NCBI RefSeq assembly: GCF_000720135.1
Contig: NZ_JOIU01000026.1
Location: forward strand, 1 to 64,000
DNA length: 64,000 nt
Origin: Streptomyces sp. NRRL S-1022
GTDB lineage: Bacteria > Actinomycetota > Actinomycetes > Streptomycetales > Streptomycetaceae
Direction of reading: 5' to 3'
A program made the translations under genes and the position numbers. Below the pieces are notes generated by a model, which worked only from the letters and a program-made list of their open reading frames with translations, was not told the origin of the DNA and made no database searches. The stretch's first letter is position 1. Each line of letters starts with the position of its first letter. Shown piece after piece: positions 57,101 to 64,000 of this stretch.

Positions 57101-58180
57101 TCAGGCGACCTTGCCCGGGTAGAGGGTCTTGGCGATGGCCTCGACCGTGTCGGCGTTCTCGACTCCCGCGATGGTGGTCTGCTCGGAGCCGATGCGCAGG
57201 AAGTGGCCCTCCTCGACCGCCTTCAGCCCCTTGGTGGCGGGGTTCGACTTCAGCCACTGCTCGGCCTCGTCGAACGCCTTCCTGTTCGCCGCCTCGCTGC
57301 CGCGGTTGCGGACGCCCAGCTGGATCCAGTCGGGATTCTTCGCGATGACGTCCTCCCAGCCGGCCTGCTTGTAGTCGCCGTCGCAGTCGGCGAAGACGTT
57401 GCGGGCTCCGGCCAGGGTGATCACGGCGTTGGCGATCTGGCGGTTGCAGGTGACGGAGGGCTGCTTCGTACCGGCGTCGTAGTCGAAGAAGAAGTACGTC
57501 GGCCGGTTGGTCTCCGCCGTACCGCCGACCGCCTTCTGGACGGCAGCCACCTCCGCCTTCATCCCTGCGACAAGTTTCTGCGCCTGCGCGCTCGTGCCGG
57601 TGACCGCGCCGAGGGAGGTGATGTCGGCCTCGACGGCGGACAGGTCGGTCACTGGGCTCTTGCTCTGGGCAGCGCAGGCGGTGGACTTCAGGTAGATGTG
57701 CTTGATCCCGGCGGCCTCGAATTCCTCCGCCGTCGGCGCGTCGCCCATGCCCGAGCCGCCCATGCTTCCCATGGAGGCGAAGGTGTCGATGTAGAGGTCG
57801 GCGCCGGAGCCGAGCAGCTTCTCCTTGGGGATCACGGTCTGGCTGAGCACCTTGACCTTCTGCGCCTGTGCGTCGAGGGCGCCGGGCAGCGTGCCCTTGC
57901 CGGGCGGGAAGCCGGTGCCGATCACCTGGCCGCCGGCGCCGAGGCGGAGCAGCAGCTCCAGGCTGGAGGCGTTGCTGGTGACGATTCTCTTCGGGGCACC
58001 GGAGAAGGTCGTCTTGGCGCCCGTGCAGTCGGTGACGGACACCGGGTAGCCGCCGGCAGCCGCCTTCCCGGCCTGCCCCGCGTTCCCGTCCGCCGTGTCC
58101 TTCCCCCCGCCGCCGCAGCCCGCCACCAGCAGGCCGACCAGTACGACGGCCGCGGTACCGCCCCACACACGAGAACGCAT
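57101..58180 (-). CDS. FecB/BtuF-type substrate-binding lipoprotein
   Basis: A 359-residue class III solute-binding protein for metal chelates. The lipobox is LLVAGC (Cys22). The fold begins SVTDCTGAKTTFSGAPKRIV, and a Met-rich loop FASMGSMGGSGMGDA (about 190-205) is unusual for a siderophore receptor and could contact a soft metal. It has four to five Cys in the mature domain. GGGAG upstream supports ATG 58180. First gene of the importer operon; the cargo is not known. Confidence 0.9.
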   Translation of the reverse strand: MRSRVWGGTAAVVLVGLLVAGCGGGGKDTADGNAGQAGKAAAGGYPVSVTDCTGAKTTFSGAPKRIVTSNASSLELLLRLGAGGQVIGTGFPPGKGTLPGALDAQAQKVKVLSQTVIPKEKLLGSGADLYIDTFASMGSMGGSGMGDAPTAEEFEAAGIKHIYLKSTACAAQSKSPVTDLSAVEADITSLGAVTGTSAQAQKLVAGMKAEVAAVQKAVGGTAETNRPTYFFFDYDAGTKQPSVTCNRQIANAVITLAGARNVFADCDGDYKQAGWEDVIAKNPDWIQLGVRNRGSEAANRKAFDEAEQWLKSNPATKGLKAVEEGHFLRIGSEQTTIAGVENADTVEAIAKTLYPGKVA

Positions 58181-58316
58181 CGAACAACTCCCGGATCCAC
58201 TCGGTACACGGGCGAGCCTCCGCCACCCGCTCCAGTAGTCGGAGCGAAGGTGCCCCTGGTTCCCGGCCCGTTCGCGATCCGGCTGGGGTGCACCGCTCTC
58301 GGCGCTCCGGCGGCGA

Positions 58317-58354
58317 GGGTGCCGGTGCCGTTCTTCCGGCCGGCACCGGCACCC
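58317..58354 (-). terminator. Perfect 14-bp hairpin after the orphan ECF sigma gene
   Basis: 58317-58330 pairs perfectly with 58341-58354 around a 10-nt loop, 10 bp after the sigma-factor stop codon (58365). It separates sigma-gene transcription from the downstream importer operon. Confidence 0.85.
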
Positions 58355-58364
58355 TCCCGGAGCG

Positions 58365-59012
58365 TCAGGCAGCCAGCGCAGTCGGCTGGTCCTCCCCCAC
58401 TGCCTTGACGGCGTGGGAGGTGCCCCCATCGTCCAGGAGGTCCATCAAGGTCGCGCGGGCACGGGCCACGCGGGAGCGGACCGTGCCGATCGGGCAGTCG
58501 CTCACCTCGGCTGCCTCCGCATACGGCAGGCCGAGCAGCTGCGTGAGGGTGAACGCCTCCCGACGGTCATCGGGCAGTGAGGCCAGCAGATCCAGCAGGG
58601 CGATGCCGTCGTCAAAACCGGGCAGGTCGCACGGCTGGGCCAGTTCGGCGGCCAGCTGCCAGTCCGGTACGTCGGCCAGGCGCGGGCGAGCGGCGGCGTA
58701 CCGGTAACTGTCGATCACCGCTCGGCGGGCGATGGACAGCAGCCACGCCCGGGCCGAGGAACGCCCCTCGAACCGGTGCAGGCTGCCGAGCGCACGCAGG
58801 AACGTGTCCTGCGCCAGATCGTCCACCGCCTGGGGATCGCCGCACAGATGGGCGACGTAGCGCCGGACGTCCCGGTGCAGGGCGCCCACGAACTGCTCGA
58901 CCGCGTGCGCGTCACCGCCTCGGGCGGCCAGCGCCCACGCGGTGATCGATTCGTCGGGCGCCGCCGGTTTGTGGCTCTTGGCGCGCGACGTGGGCAGGGC
59001 AGAGGAAATCAC
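58365..59012 (-). CDS. ECF RNA polymerase sigma factor (orphan)
   Basis: A 215-residue ECF sigma factor. Region 2 is about 38-108 (QAVDDLAQDTFLRAL, ARAWLLSIARRAVIDSYR) and region 4 about 140-192 (PYAEAAEVSDCPIGTVRSR). No anti-sigma gene is adjacent. I choose GTG 59012 because GAAGGA lies 6 bp upstream; TTG 59033 would add 7 residues. It is upstream of the importer operon and downstream of copper-related membrane proteins, so it may regulate metal import, in the manner of FecI-type factors. The inference is positional. Confidence 0.88.
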   Translation of the reverse strand: MISSALPTSRAKSHKPAAPDESITAWALAARGGDAHAVEQFVGALHRDVRRYVAHLCGDPQAVDDLAQDTFLRALGSLHRFEGRSSARAWLLSIARRAVIDSYRYAAARPRLADVPDWQLAAELAQPCDLPGFDDGIALLDLLASLPDDRREAFTLTQLLGLPYAEAAEVSDCPIGTVRSRVARARATLMDLLDDGGTSHAVKAVGEDQPTALAA

Positions 59013-59191
59013 CTGGTGTCCTTCTCGGGTCAACCGTGATCCGGACCAGGGCGCGCCGAAGCGCGCGGTCCGGTGAAAGTGGGAAAGACGGCCCTACGAC
59101 GCCGCTGAGGCGTCACCACGCCTGTGCGGTCGTACGGCCGTGGCCCGAGGCGCACACGGGTAGCCGGGCAGCCTCGGGGAACCAGCTGTCT

Positions 59192-59878
59192 TCAGGCGAC
59201 AGCCGTTCCCACGGGCGGACCCCGAGAAGTGATCGCGTGGATGAGGAGGAGGAGGCGCGGCGCCCGGTCCGAGCGGCGGCGCCTCAGGTGGACGCGCGGG
59301 CGGTCGGGGGTCTCGGGCAGGGCGAGCAGCAACCGCAGCGGTGCCGCCAGCCATCCGGCCGCCGCCCGCAGGATCCGGAAGGCGGCCTTCTCGCCGTACG
59401 CCAGCCACAGGCCGCACAGCACCGCGGCGAGCAGGTGGGCGGCGAGCATGCCGAACGACGACGAACCGCCGTCCATGGAATGCCCCATGTGATCCATGGG
59501 GCTCATGCCCGTGTGGTCCATGTGCATGGCGCCCATGTCCATGGAGCCCATGCGCATCGAACCCGTACCCATGGAGCCCATGTCACTCATGTCCATGAAG
59601 GCCGAGCCGTCGGACGTGCCGGACGCCGACTGGGCGTAGGAGAACGCCTCGTGCAGCACCGTCTGTGCGGCGACCACGACCGTCACGACCAACGGCAGCC
59701 CGCGCTCACGCCCCGCCAGACACCAGCCCACGGCACCCGTGACGGCCCCGCCGGCGGCCAGCGCCCACGCCGGCACGTCGCTGCCGGACATCAGGACGTG
59801 GCCCAGGGCAGCGAGCAGCACGCACACGGCCGCGAACACCGCGGCCCGTATCGCGCGAGCACACCACCCTGCTGTCAT
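59192..59878 (-). CDS. Met/His-rich membrane protein
   Basis: A 228-residue membrane protein. Three N-terminal helices (about 10-80) are followed by a strongly Met-rich segment (about 92-135) with repeated MGSM, MDM, MDHMGHSMD units, then two more hydrophobic stretches (about 140-185) and a basic tail. Such Met/His clusters bind Cu(I) in copper transport and resistance proteins. I infer a copper-related role because CopA, PCuAC and YcnI genes lie upstream in the same orientation. Family not identified. Confidence 0.78.
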   Translation of the reverse strand: MTAGWCARAIRAAVFAAVCVLLAALGHVLMSGSDVPAWALAAGGAVTGAVGWCLAGRERGLPLVVTVVVAAQTVLHEAFSYAQSASGTSDGSAFMDMSDMGSMGTGSMRMGSMDMGAMHMDHTGMSPMDHMGHSMDGGSSSFGMLAAHLLAAVLCGLWLAYGEKAAFRILRAAAGWLAAPLRLLLALPETPDRPRVHLRRRRSDRAPRLLLLIHAITSRGPPVGTAVA

Positions 59879-59916
59879 GGCGCCTCATCCTCGCATCCGG
59901 GCTTCGGTCGTCATGC

Positions 59917-59950
59917 GTGGGTACGGACATCCACGGGGGACCGTACTCAC
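59917..59950. promoter_or_regulatory. Inverted repeat upstream of the Met/His-rich gene
   Basis: GTGGGTACGG (59917-59926) and CCGTACTCAC (59941-59950) are complementary in 9 of 10 positions, 14 bp apart. It lies 39-72 bp before the ATG at 59878, a suitable place for an operator. Confidence 0.45.
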
Positions 59951-60048
59951 CCCGCAGGCTGTGATCCAGCCCACGGCAACAGGTGGGAACTCGACGACAC
60001 TCTGCCCCGACGTCCAGGAAGAGGATCCTCGACCTTCAGGGCGGGCGA

Positions 60049-60570
60049 TCACGGACCGCTGCCGCCCGGGCGGATCACGACCGCGGTCGTCTCGACCGGC
60101 GCGCTGTGCTCGAAGTGCAGCGTGAACGGCACGAGACCACCCGCCCGCCAGCCGGCCCCGGCCCGCAGCGTCACGTCCACACCGCGCGGCGACATGGACA
60201 GCACGCCGCCCGCAGGGACGCCGACCGAGGTCACGTCCAGCTTGTAGGCGGCCCGGCCGCCCAGCATGCGGTGTCCGCTGAGGGTTATCCGGCCGTTGGT
60301 GGCGGTGGACGTCACGTTCACCAGCCGGTCGTCCGCGCCACCGACGTTGGCGATGTCGAAGAGCGCAGCGGTGTCCGTGCTGTCCCCGTACGGCAGGAGG
60401 ACCCGCCCGTTCGAGACGGTGATCCGGGGCGGGCTACCCGCTTTCCCGGCCCCGGCCCAGGTAGTCAGCCCGCCCAGGGCGAGACTGCACGCGGCCACGG
60501 GCGCCAGCGCGGCGAGGAGGGTGTCGGTCAACCGGCCGCGACTGGGTCGCCAGAGCTTCTGTTCGGTCAT
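60049..60570 (-). CDS. PCu(A)C-like copper chaperone domain protein
   Basis: A 173-residue protein with one N-terminal membrane helix (about 20-42) and an extracytoplasmic PCuAC-type beta-sandwich (about 50-165). A GHRM pair is present, but the usual C-terminal GGxHxM copper site is replaced in the VGVPAGGVLSMSPRGVDVTL region, so copper binding may differ from classical PCuAC. ATG 60570 overlaps the CopA stop (ATGA), implying translational coupling. Likely delivers or senses copper outside the membrane. Confidence 0.75.
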   Translation of the reverse strand: MTEQKLWRPSRGRLTDTLLAALAPVAACSLALGGLTTWAGAGKAGSPPRITVSNGRVLLPYGDSTDTAALFDIANVGGADDRLVNVTSTATNGRITLSGHRMLGGRAAYKLDVTSVGVPAGGVLSMSPRGVDVTLRAGAGWRAGGLVPFTLHFEHSAPVETTAVVIRPGGSGP

Positions 60571-62840
60571 CGGGTACGCCTCCGGTCGGGAGCGGGCGAG
60601 GGCTGCCAGGTGCGCAGCCGCAGGCTGTTTCCGACGACCAGCAGCGAACTCACCGACATCGCCGCCGCCGCGAGCATCGGATCGAGCAGGCCGACCATGG
60701 CGAGCGGCAGGGTCACGACGTTGTAGCCGAAGGCCCAGACGAGGTTGGCGCGGATCGTGCCCAGTGCGCGCCGGGCGAGCCGGACCGCGTCCCCCAACGC
60801 CTCGATGTCCCCGCGTACCAGCGTCACGTCGGCGGCCCCGATGGCCACGTCCGTGCCGCTGCCCATGGCGATGCCCAGGTCGGCGCCGGCCAGGGCCGCG
60901 GCGTCGTTCACTCCGTCGCCGACGACCGCGACGCGGTAGCCCTGCTCCTGCAGGTGCCGTACGAGGTCGGCCTTGGTCTCGGGAGCGCAGCGGGCGTGCA
61001 CCTCGTCGATGCCCAGTGCTGCGGCCACGGCCCGCGCGGGTGCCTCACGGTCACCGGTGGCGAGCACCGGCCGCACGCCGAGGCGCCGCAGCCGGTCCAC
61101 GGCGCGATAGCTGCCGGGCCGCACCACGTCCCCGACCTCGATCAGGGCCTCGGCCACACCGTCCACCCGGACCAGGACGGGCGTGTGGGCGGCGGCCTCG
61201 GCCACCGTCAGCGCGTCTGCCAGGGCGGTGGGCAACTCGCCTTCGGAGGCGAGGACTTCCACCAGCCGGCCCTCGACCAGGCCGCGCACCCCCCGCCCCT
61301 CCACGGCGGCGAACCCACTCACTTCCGTCAGCGACCCCTCGGGGAGTTCCCGCCGGGCGTAGGAGGCGATCGCCCGGCCAAGGGGATGCTCCGAGCCGTG
61401 CTCGACGGCACCGGCCAGCCGCACCAGCGCCTCCTTGCCCAGACCGTCGGGTACGGCCGTGACCCGGGCGACGGTCATGTGGCCGGAGGTGAGCGTGCCC
61501 GTCTTGTCCAGGACGACCGTGTCGATGTGCTGGAGCCCCTCCAGCGCCTGGGGTCCGCCGACCAGGACGCCGAGTCGGGCACCGCGGCCGGTCGCGGCCA
61601 TCAGCGCGGTCGGCGTGGCCAGGCCGAGCGCGCAAGGGCAGGCCACGACGAGGACGGCCACGCACGCGGTGAGGGCGGCCTGCGGGTCGGCCCCGGCACC
61701 GAGCCAGAAGCCGAGACAGGTGACGGCCAGCGTCAGCACGACGGGAACGAAGACGCCTGCCACCGTGTCGGCCAGCCGCTGCGCCCGCGCCTTGCCGGCC
61801 TGGGCCTCGGTCACCAGCCGAGTGATACGGGCGAGCTGGGTGTCGGCGCCGACAGCCGTGGCCTTCACCAGGAGCAGCCCCCCGGCGTTGACGGCGCCGC
61901 CGACCACCGCCGAACCCGGCCCTACCTCGACGGGCTCGCTCTCCCCGGTGACCAGGGACAGATCCACGGCGGAACTGCCCTCCACCACCTGTCCGTCGGT
62001 GGCTGCGCGCTCCCCCGGCCGTACGACGAAGACCTGCCCCGGCCTCAACCACTCGATGGGAACGAGCCGTTCGTCATCGCCTTCCCGGATGGTCACTTCC
62101 TTGGCGGCGAGTCGGGCCAGTGACCTGAGCACTGCCCCGGTCCCGCGCCGGGCCCGCGCCTCCAGGAACCGCCCCGCCAGGACGAACAGCGGTACGCCGA
62201 CGGCCGCTTCGAGATAGAGGTGCGCCGCACCGTCCGAAGCCGAGGGCACCAGAGTGAACGGCATCCGCATGCCGGGCTCCCCGGCACCACCGAGAAAGAG
62301 CGCGTAGGTGGACCAGGAGAAGGACGCCACCACACCCAGCGACACCAGGGTGTCCATGGTCGCCGCCGCATGCCGAAGCCCACGCGCCGCACGCACATGA
62401 AAGGGCGAAGCGCCCCATACCGCGACCGGGGCCGCCAGCGCGAAGCACAGCCACTGCCAGTTCGGGAACTGCAGCGCGGGCACCATCGACACCACGAGCA
62501 CGGGCACCGCGAGCAGCGCGGTGATCAGCAGCCGGTCTCGCTCCTGGCGAGCGTCCTCGGGCTCGCCCGCGTCCTTGCCCTCGCGTGTCCCGGGCTGTTT
62601 GGGCGGTTCGGCAAGGGCGGCCGTGTAGCCGGCCTTCCCGACGGCGGCGGCGAGTTCCTCGGGGCTGATCCGCGGTGGGTGGCTCACACGCGCCCGCCCG
62701 GTAGCCAGATTGACGGTCGCCGTGACCCCGTCCAGCTTGCCGAGCTTCTTCTCGACGCGCCTCACACAGGCCGCGCAGGTCATGCCACCGACGGTCAGGT
62801 CGGTCGTCACCAGGTCGACGGCCACCGGTTCCCCGCCCAT
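60567..62840 (-). CDS. Cu+-transporting P1B-type ATPase (CopA family)
   Basis: A 757-residue heavy-metal P-type ATPase. One N-terminal HMA domain has GMTCAAC (Cys22, Cys25). The membrane ion site is CPCAL, with the Asn-Tyr of GYNVV and the Met-Ser-Ser of AMSVSS, the P1B-1 Cu(I) signature. Phosphorylation DKTGTLT, actuator TGES and SEHPLG are intact. It exports Cu(I) from the cytoplasm or supplies it to outer proteins. ATG 62840 abuts the stop of the small upstream gene (TGATG). The PCuAC-like gene follows with overlap. Confidence 0.94.
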   Translation of the reverse strand: MGGEPVAVDLVTTDLTVGGMTCAACVRRVEKKLGKLDGVTATVNLATGRARVSHPPRISPEELAAAVGKAGYTAALAEPPKQPGTREGKDAGEPEDARQERDRLLITALLAVPVLVVSMVPALQFPNWQWLCFALAAPVAVWGASPFHVRAARGLRHAAATMDTLVSLGVVASFSWSTYALFLGGAGEPGMRMPFTLVPSASDGAAHLYLEAAVGVPLFVLAGRFLEARARRGTGAVLRSLARLAAKEVTIREGDDERLVPIEWLRPGQVFVVRPGERAATDGQVVEGSSAVDLSLVTGESEPVEVGPGSAVVGGAVNAGGLLLVKATAVGADTQLARITRLVTEAQAGKARAQRLADTVAGVFVPVVLTLAVTCLGFWLGAGADPQAALTACVAVLVVACPCALGLATPTALMAATGRGARLGVLVGGPQALEGLQHIDTVVLDKTGTLTSGHMTVARVTAVPDGLGKEALVRLAGAVEHGSEHPLGRAIASYARRELPEGSLTEVSGFAAVEGRGVRGLVEGRLVEVLASEGELPTALADALTVAEAAAHTPVLVRVDGVAEALIEVGDVVRPGSYRAVDRLRRLGVRPVLATGDREAPARAVAAALGIDEVHARCAPETKADLVRHLQEQGYRVAVVGDGVNDAAALAGADLGIAMGSGTDVAIGAADVTLVRGDIEALGDAVRLARRALGTIRANLVWAFGYNVVTLPLAMVGLLDPMLAAAAMSVSSLLVVGNSLRLRTWQPSPAPDRRRTR

Positions 62841-63085
62841 CAGTGGCCACCCCCGTGCATGCCCCCCATGTCGTCCGTGCCGCCGCCCCCGCCGGGATCG
62901 CCGTCCCCCCGGCTCGTGCCGGTGCCGTGCATGCCGGGCGCGACGGGCCCTGCCGCGACACCGACGGCGTACGACACCGTGAACATCAGCGCCAGCAGGA
63001 GAAGGAATCCGCACAGGGCGGGCGGAGGCACCAGCTTCCGCAACACCGCACCCGTGTCGGAGGAGGATTGCCGGGACTCGTCCAT
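62840..63085 (-). CDS. Small membrane protein with Met/His/Gly tail
   Basis: An 81-residue protein with one membrane helix (about 22-45, ALCGFLLLLALMFTVSYAVG) and an outside tail containing PGMHGTG and the end DDMGGMHGGGH, which can bind copper. GGAG 8 bp before ATG 63085 supports translation; its stop overlaps the CopA start by one base. Probably a copper-binding partner of CopA. Family unknown. Confidence 0.75.
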   Translation of the reverse strand: MDESRQSSSDTGAVLRKLVPPPALCGFLLLLALMFTVSYAVGVAAGPVAPGMHGTGTSRGDGDPGGGGGTDDMGGMHGGGH

Positions 63086-63240
63086 CAATCGCGTCTCCAG
63101 ATCACGTCGTACGGCGCCGGTCGGATCGCGCCGTACTGCATCAGGAGTCGGGGCCGCCGGGGGTCGAGTTCCGGAGCAGCGTTGTGGCCCGCGTCACGTG
63201 AGGGACGACTGTGCTCGAGGGCCACGGCGACGGAGCGCTG

Positions 63241-63267
63241 CCCTGCCGACGGCTACCGTCGGCAGGG
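63241..63267 (-). terminator. Perfect 10-bp hairpin after the YcnI gene
   Basis: CCCTGCCGAC (63241-63250) pairs with GTCGGCAGGG (63258-63267) around 7 bases, 9 bp after the YcnI stop (63276). It separates YcnI from the CopA operon, whose promoter should lie in 63086-63240. Confidence 0.8.
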
Positions 63268-63275
63268 CAGGTGGG

Positions 63276-64000
63276 CTACTCCGCCCGGGATCCGGCGGAA
63301 CGGCCGCGCACGATGGCGAAGCCCGCCGCAGCGAGCCCCAGCACGCCGACGACCAGCCCGGCGATGCCGAGGCCGCGGGCGGTCGAGTCGCTGGCCGAGG
63401 CGGTCGGCTTGGCGCTGTCGGAGCCCTTCGAAGCCGCCGCGGAGGCGGTCGCGGTGCCACCGCCGTCCTCCGTGCCCTTGGCGGTGAGCTTGAGCACGGG
63501 CGCCGGGTTCTCCGGCTCCTGGCCGCCCTGGGCCTCCTCGATCCAGCGGACGGTCTTGCCGTCGGAGTACGTCTGCAGGGTCTTGAATGTCAGCTGGTCG
63601 GTGTCGTCGGGCAGCTGGCCGAAGGCGACGTCGAAGTCCTCGTACTGCCCGGACGCGATCTTGCCGCCGGTGAAGGTGATCTCGGAGGCGGCGTCGGTGA
63701 TGGTGCCGTCGTCGGTTTTGACGGGCGTCTTGAGCTTGGTGTTGGTGACCTTCACGGTCCAGCCGTCCTGCGGGTGCACCAGCACGCCGAGGACGGGGTG
63801 GTCGGTGGGCAGGAAGACCTGGACCTTGGTGGTGGAGGCGTTGTCCTCCTCGTTGGGGACACGGAAAGTCAGCACGCCGTCGGTGGTGCCCTTGGCGTAG
63901 CTGTCGGGGTGGACGGTGACGTGCGCGGAGGCGACGCCCGCGGCAACGAGAAGTCCGGCGGCGGTCAGGGCCGTGACGGCGCCGGCGCGGCGCAGGGTGG
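63276..64000 (-). CDS. YcnI-like copper-binding protein (partial, 5' end outside window)
   Basis: The gene runs off the right edge; at least 240 residues are visible. The signal peptide ends VAAGVASA, giving a mature protein that begins HVTVHPDSY. In Bacillus YcnI this N-terminal His binds Cu(II) with a conserved Trp; a Trp is found here in VRWIEEAQGG. The DUF1775 domain is followed by an Ala/Ser/Thr linker and a C-terminal membrane helix with a basic tail (ARGLGIAGLVVGVLGLAAAG). It binds copper outside the cell membrane. The start codon is beyond 64000. Confidence 0.88.
   Translation of the reverse strand, partial: TLRRAGAVTALTAAGLLVAAGVASAHVTVHPDSYAKGTTDGVLTFRVPNEEDNASTTKVQVFLPTDHPVLGVLVHPQDGWTVKVTNTKLKTPVKTDDGTITDAASEITFTGGKIASGQYEDFDVAFGQLPDDTDQLTFKTLQTYSDGKTVRWIEEAQGGQEPENPAPVLKLTAKGTEDGGGTATASAAASKGSDSAKPTASASDSTARGLGIAGLVVGVLGLAAAGFAIVRGRSAGSRAE

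Noticed and set aside
58181..58316. Cobalamin riboswitch before the FecB/BtuF-type gene
   Set aside because: I looked for the B12-box and the GCCACTG-type core on the minus strand and did not find them in a convincing order.

Overview
The window is typical high-GC Streptomyces-type actinomycete chromosome. Evidence is the very high G+C with strong third-position bias, many GTG/TTG starts, AGGAG-type ribosome sites, and gene families common in Streptomyces: bifunctional LysX, SpoIIE/PAS/GAF phosphatase, ECF sigma/zinc anti-sigma pair, class F sortase, WS/DGAT and proline-rich membrane proteins. I see no rRNA, tRNA, CRISPR array or intact transposase.

Layout. 1-4050 is cell-envelope biology: the end of a Pro-rich membrane protein, a DUF4239 protein, an Asn-Gly repeat surface protein opposite a class F sortase, and a secreted polysaccharide deacetylase. 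4185-13879 holds lysX, a universal stress protein, an amino-acid permease, a CapA-like lipoprotein, an ECF sigma/anti-sigma set and a Fpg/Nei glycosylase. 13935-20583 holds a PP2C-type signalling phosphatase, a DUF6777-like lipoprotein, a lipase-maturation-factor homologue, an aldo/keto reductase coupled to an internally deleted SDR remnant, and a small 2-TM protein.

20674-31409 is a coherent N-glycan utilisation locus. A sugar ABC importer is followed in one overlapping operon by GH5-type beta-mannosidase, GH85 endo-beta-N-acetylglucosaminidase and GH38 alpha-mannosidase. A divergent LacI regulator has two near-identical operator sites in the shared promoter. A secreted GH92 alpha-mannosidase lies at 36855-39176. 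31517-48226 is mixed: amidase, a 57-residue peptide gene, an SDR with a zinc ribbon, WS/DGAT, glgC plus a GT4 glycogen/maltose-1-phosphate synthase, a FhuF-like [2Fe-2S] protein, a transporter, an Rpf/LysM/M23 wall hydrolase, gnd followed by a degenerate duplication of its own 3' end, and panD.

48853-64000 is the most interesting region. An operon of MFS exporter, asparagine synthetase-like amidotransferase, cytochrome P450 and PvcA/Dit1-family isonitrile synthase looks like a compact isonitrile (isocyanide) pathway without an NRPS or a PvcB-type oxygenase. Next to it are a broken copper-chaperone (HMA) gene, a FecB/FecCD/FecE-type importer, an orphan ECF sigma factor, a Met/His-rich membrane protein, a PCuAC-like protein, a CopA-type Cu+ ATPase, a small Met/His-tailed membrane protein and a YcnI copper-binding protein. 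I infer a copper-linked system, possibly chalkophore synthesis, export, re-import and copper trafficking. The individual families are clear from sequence; their functional linkage is inference.
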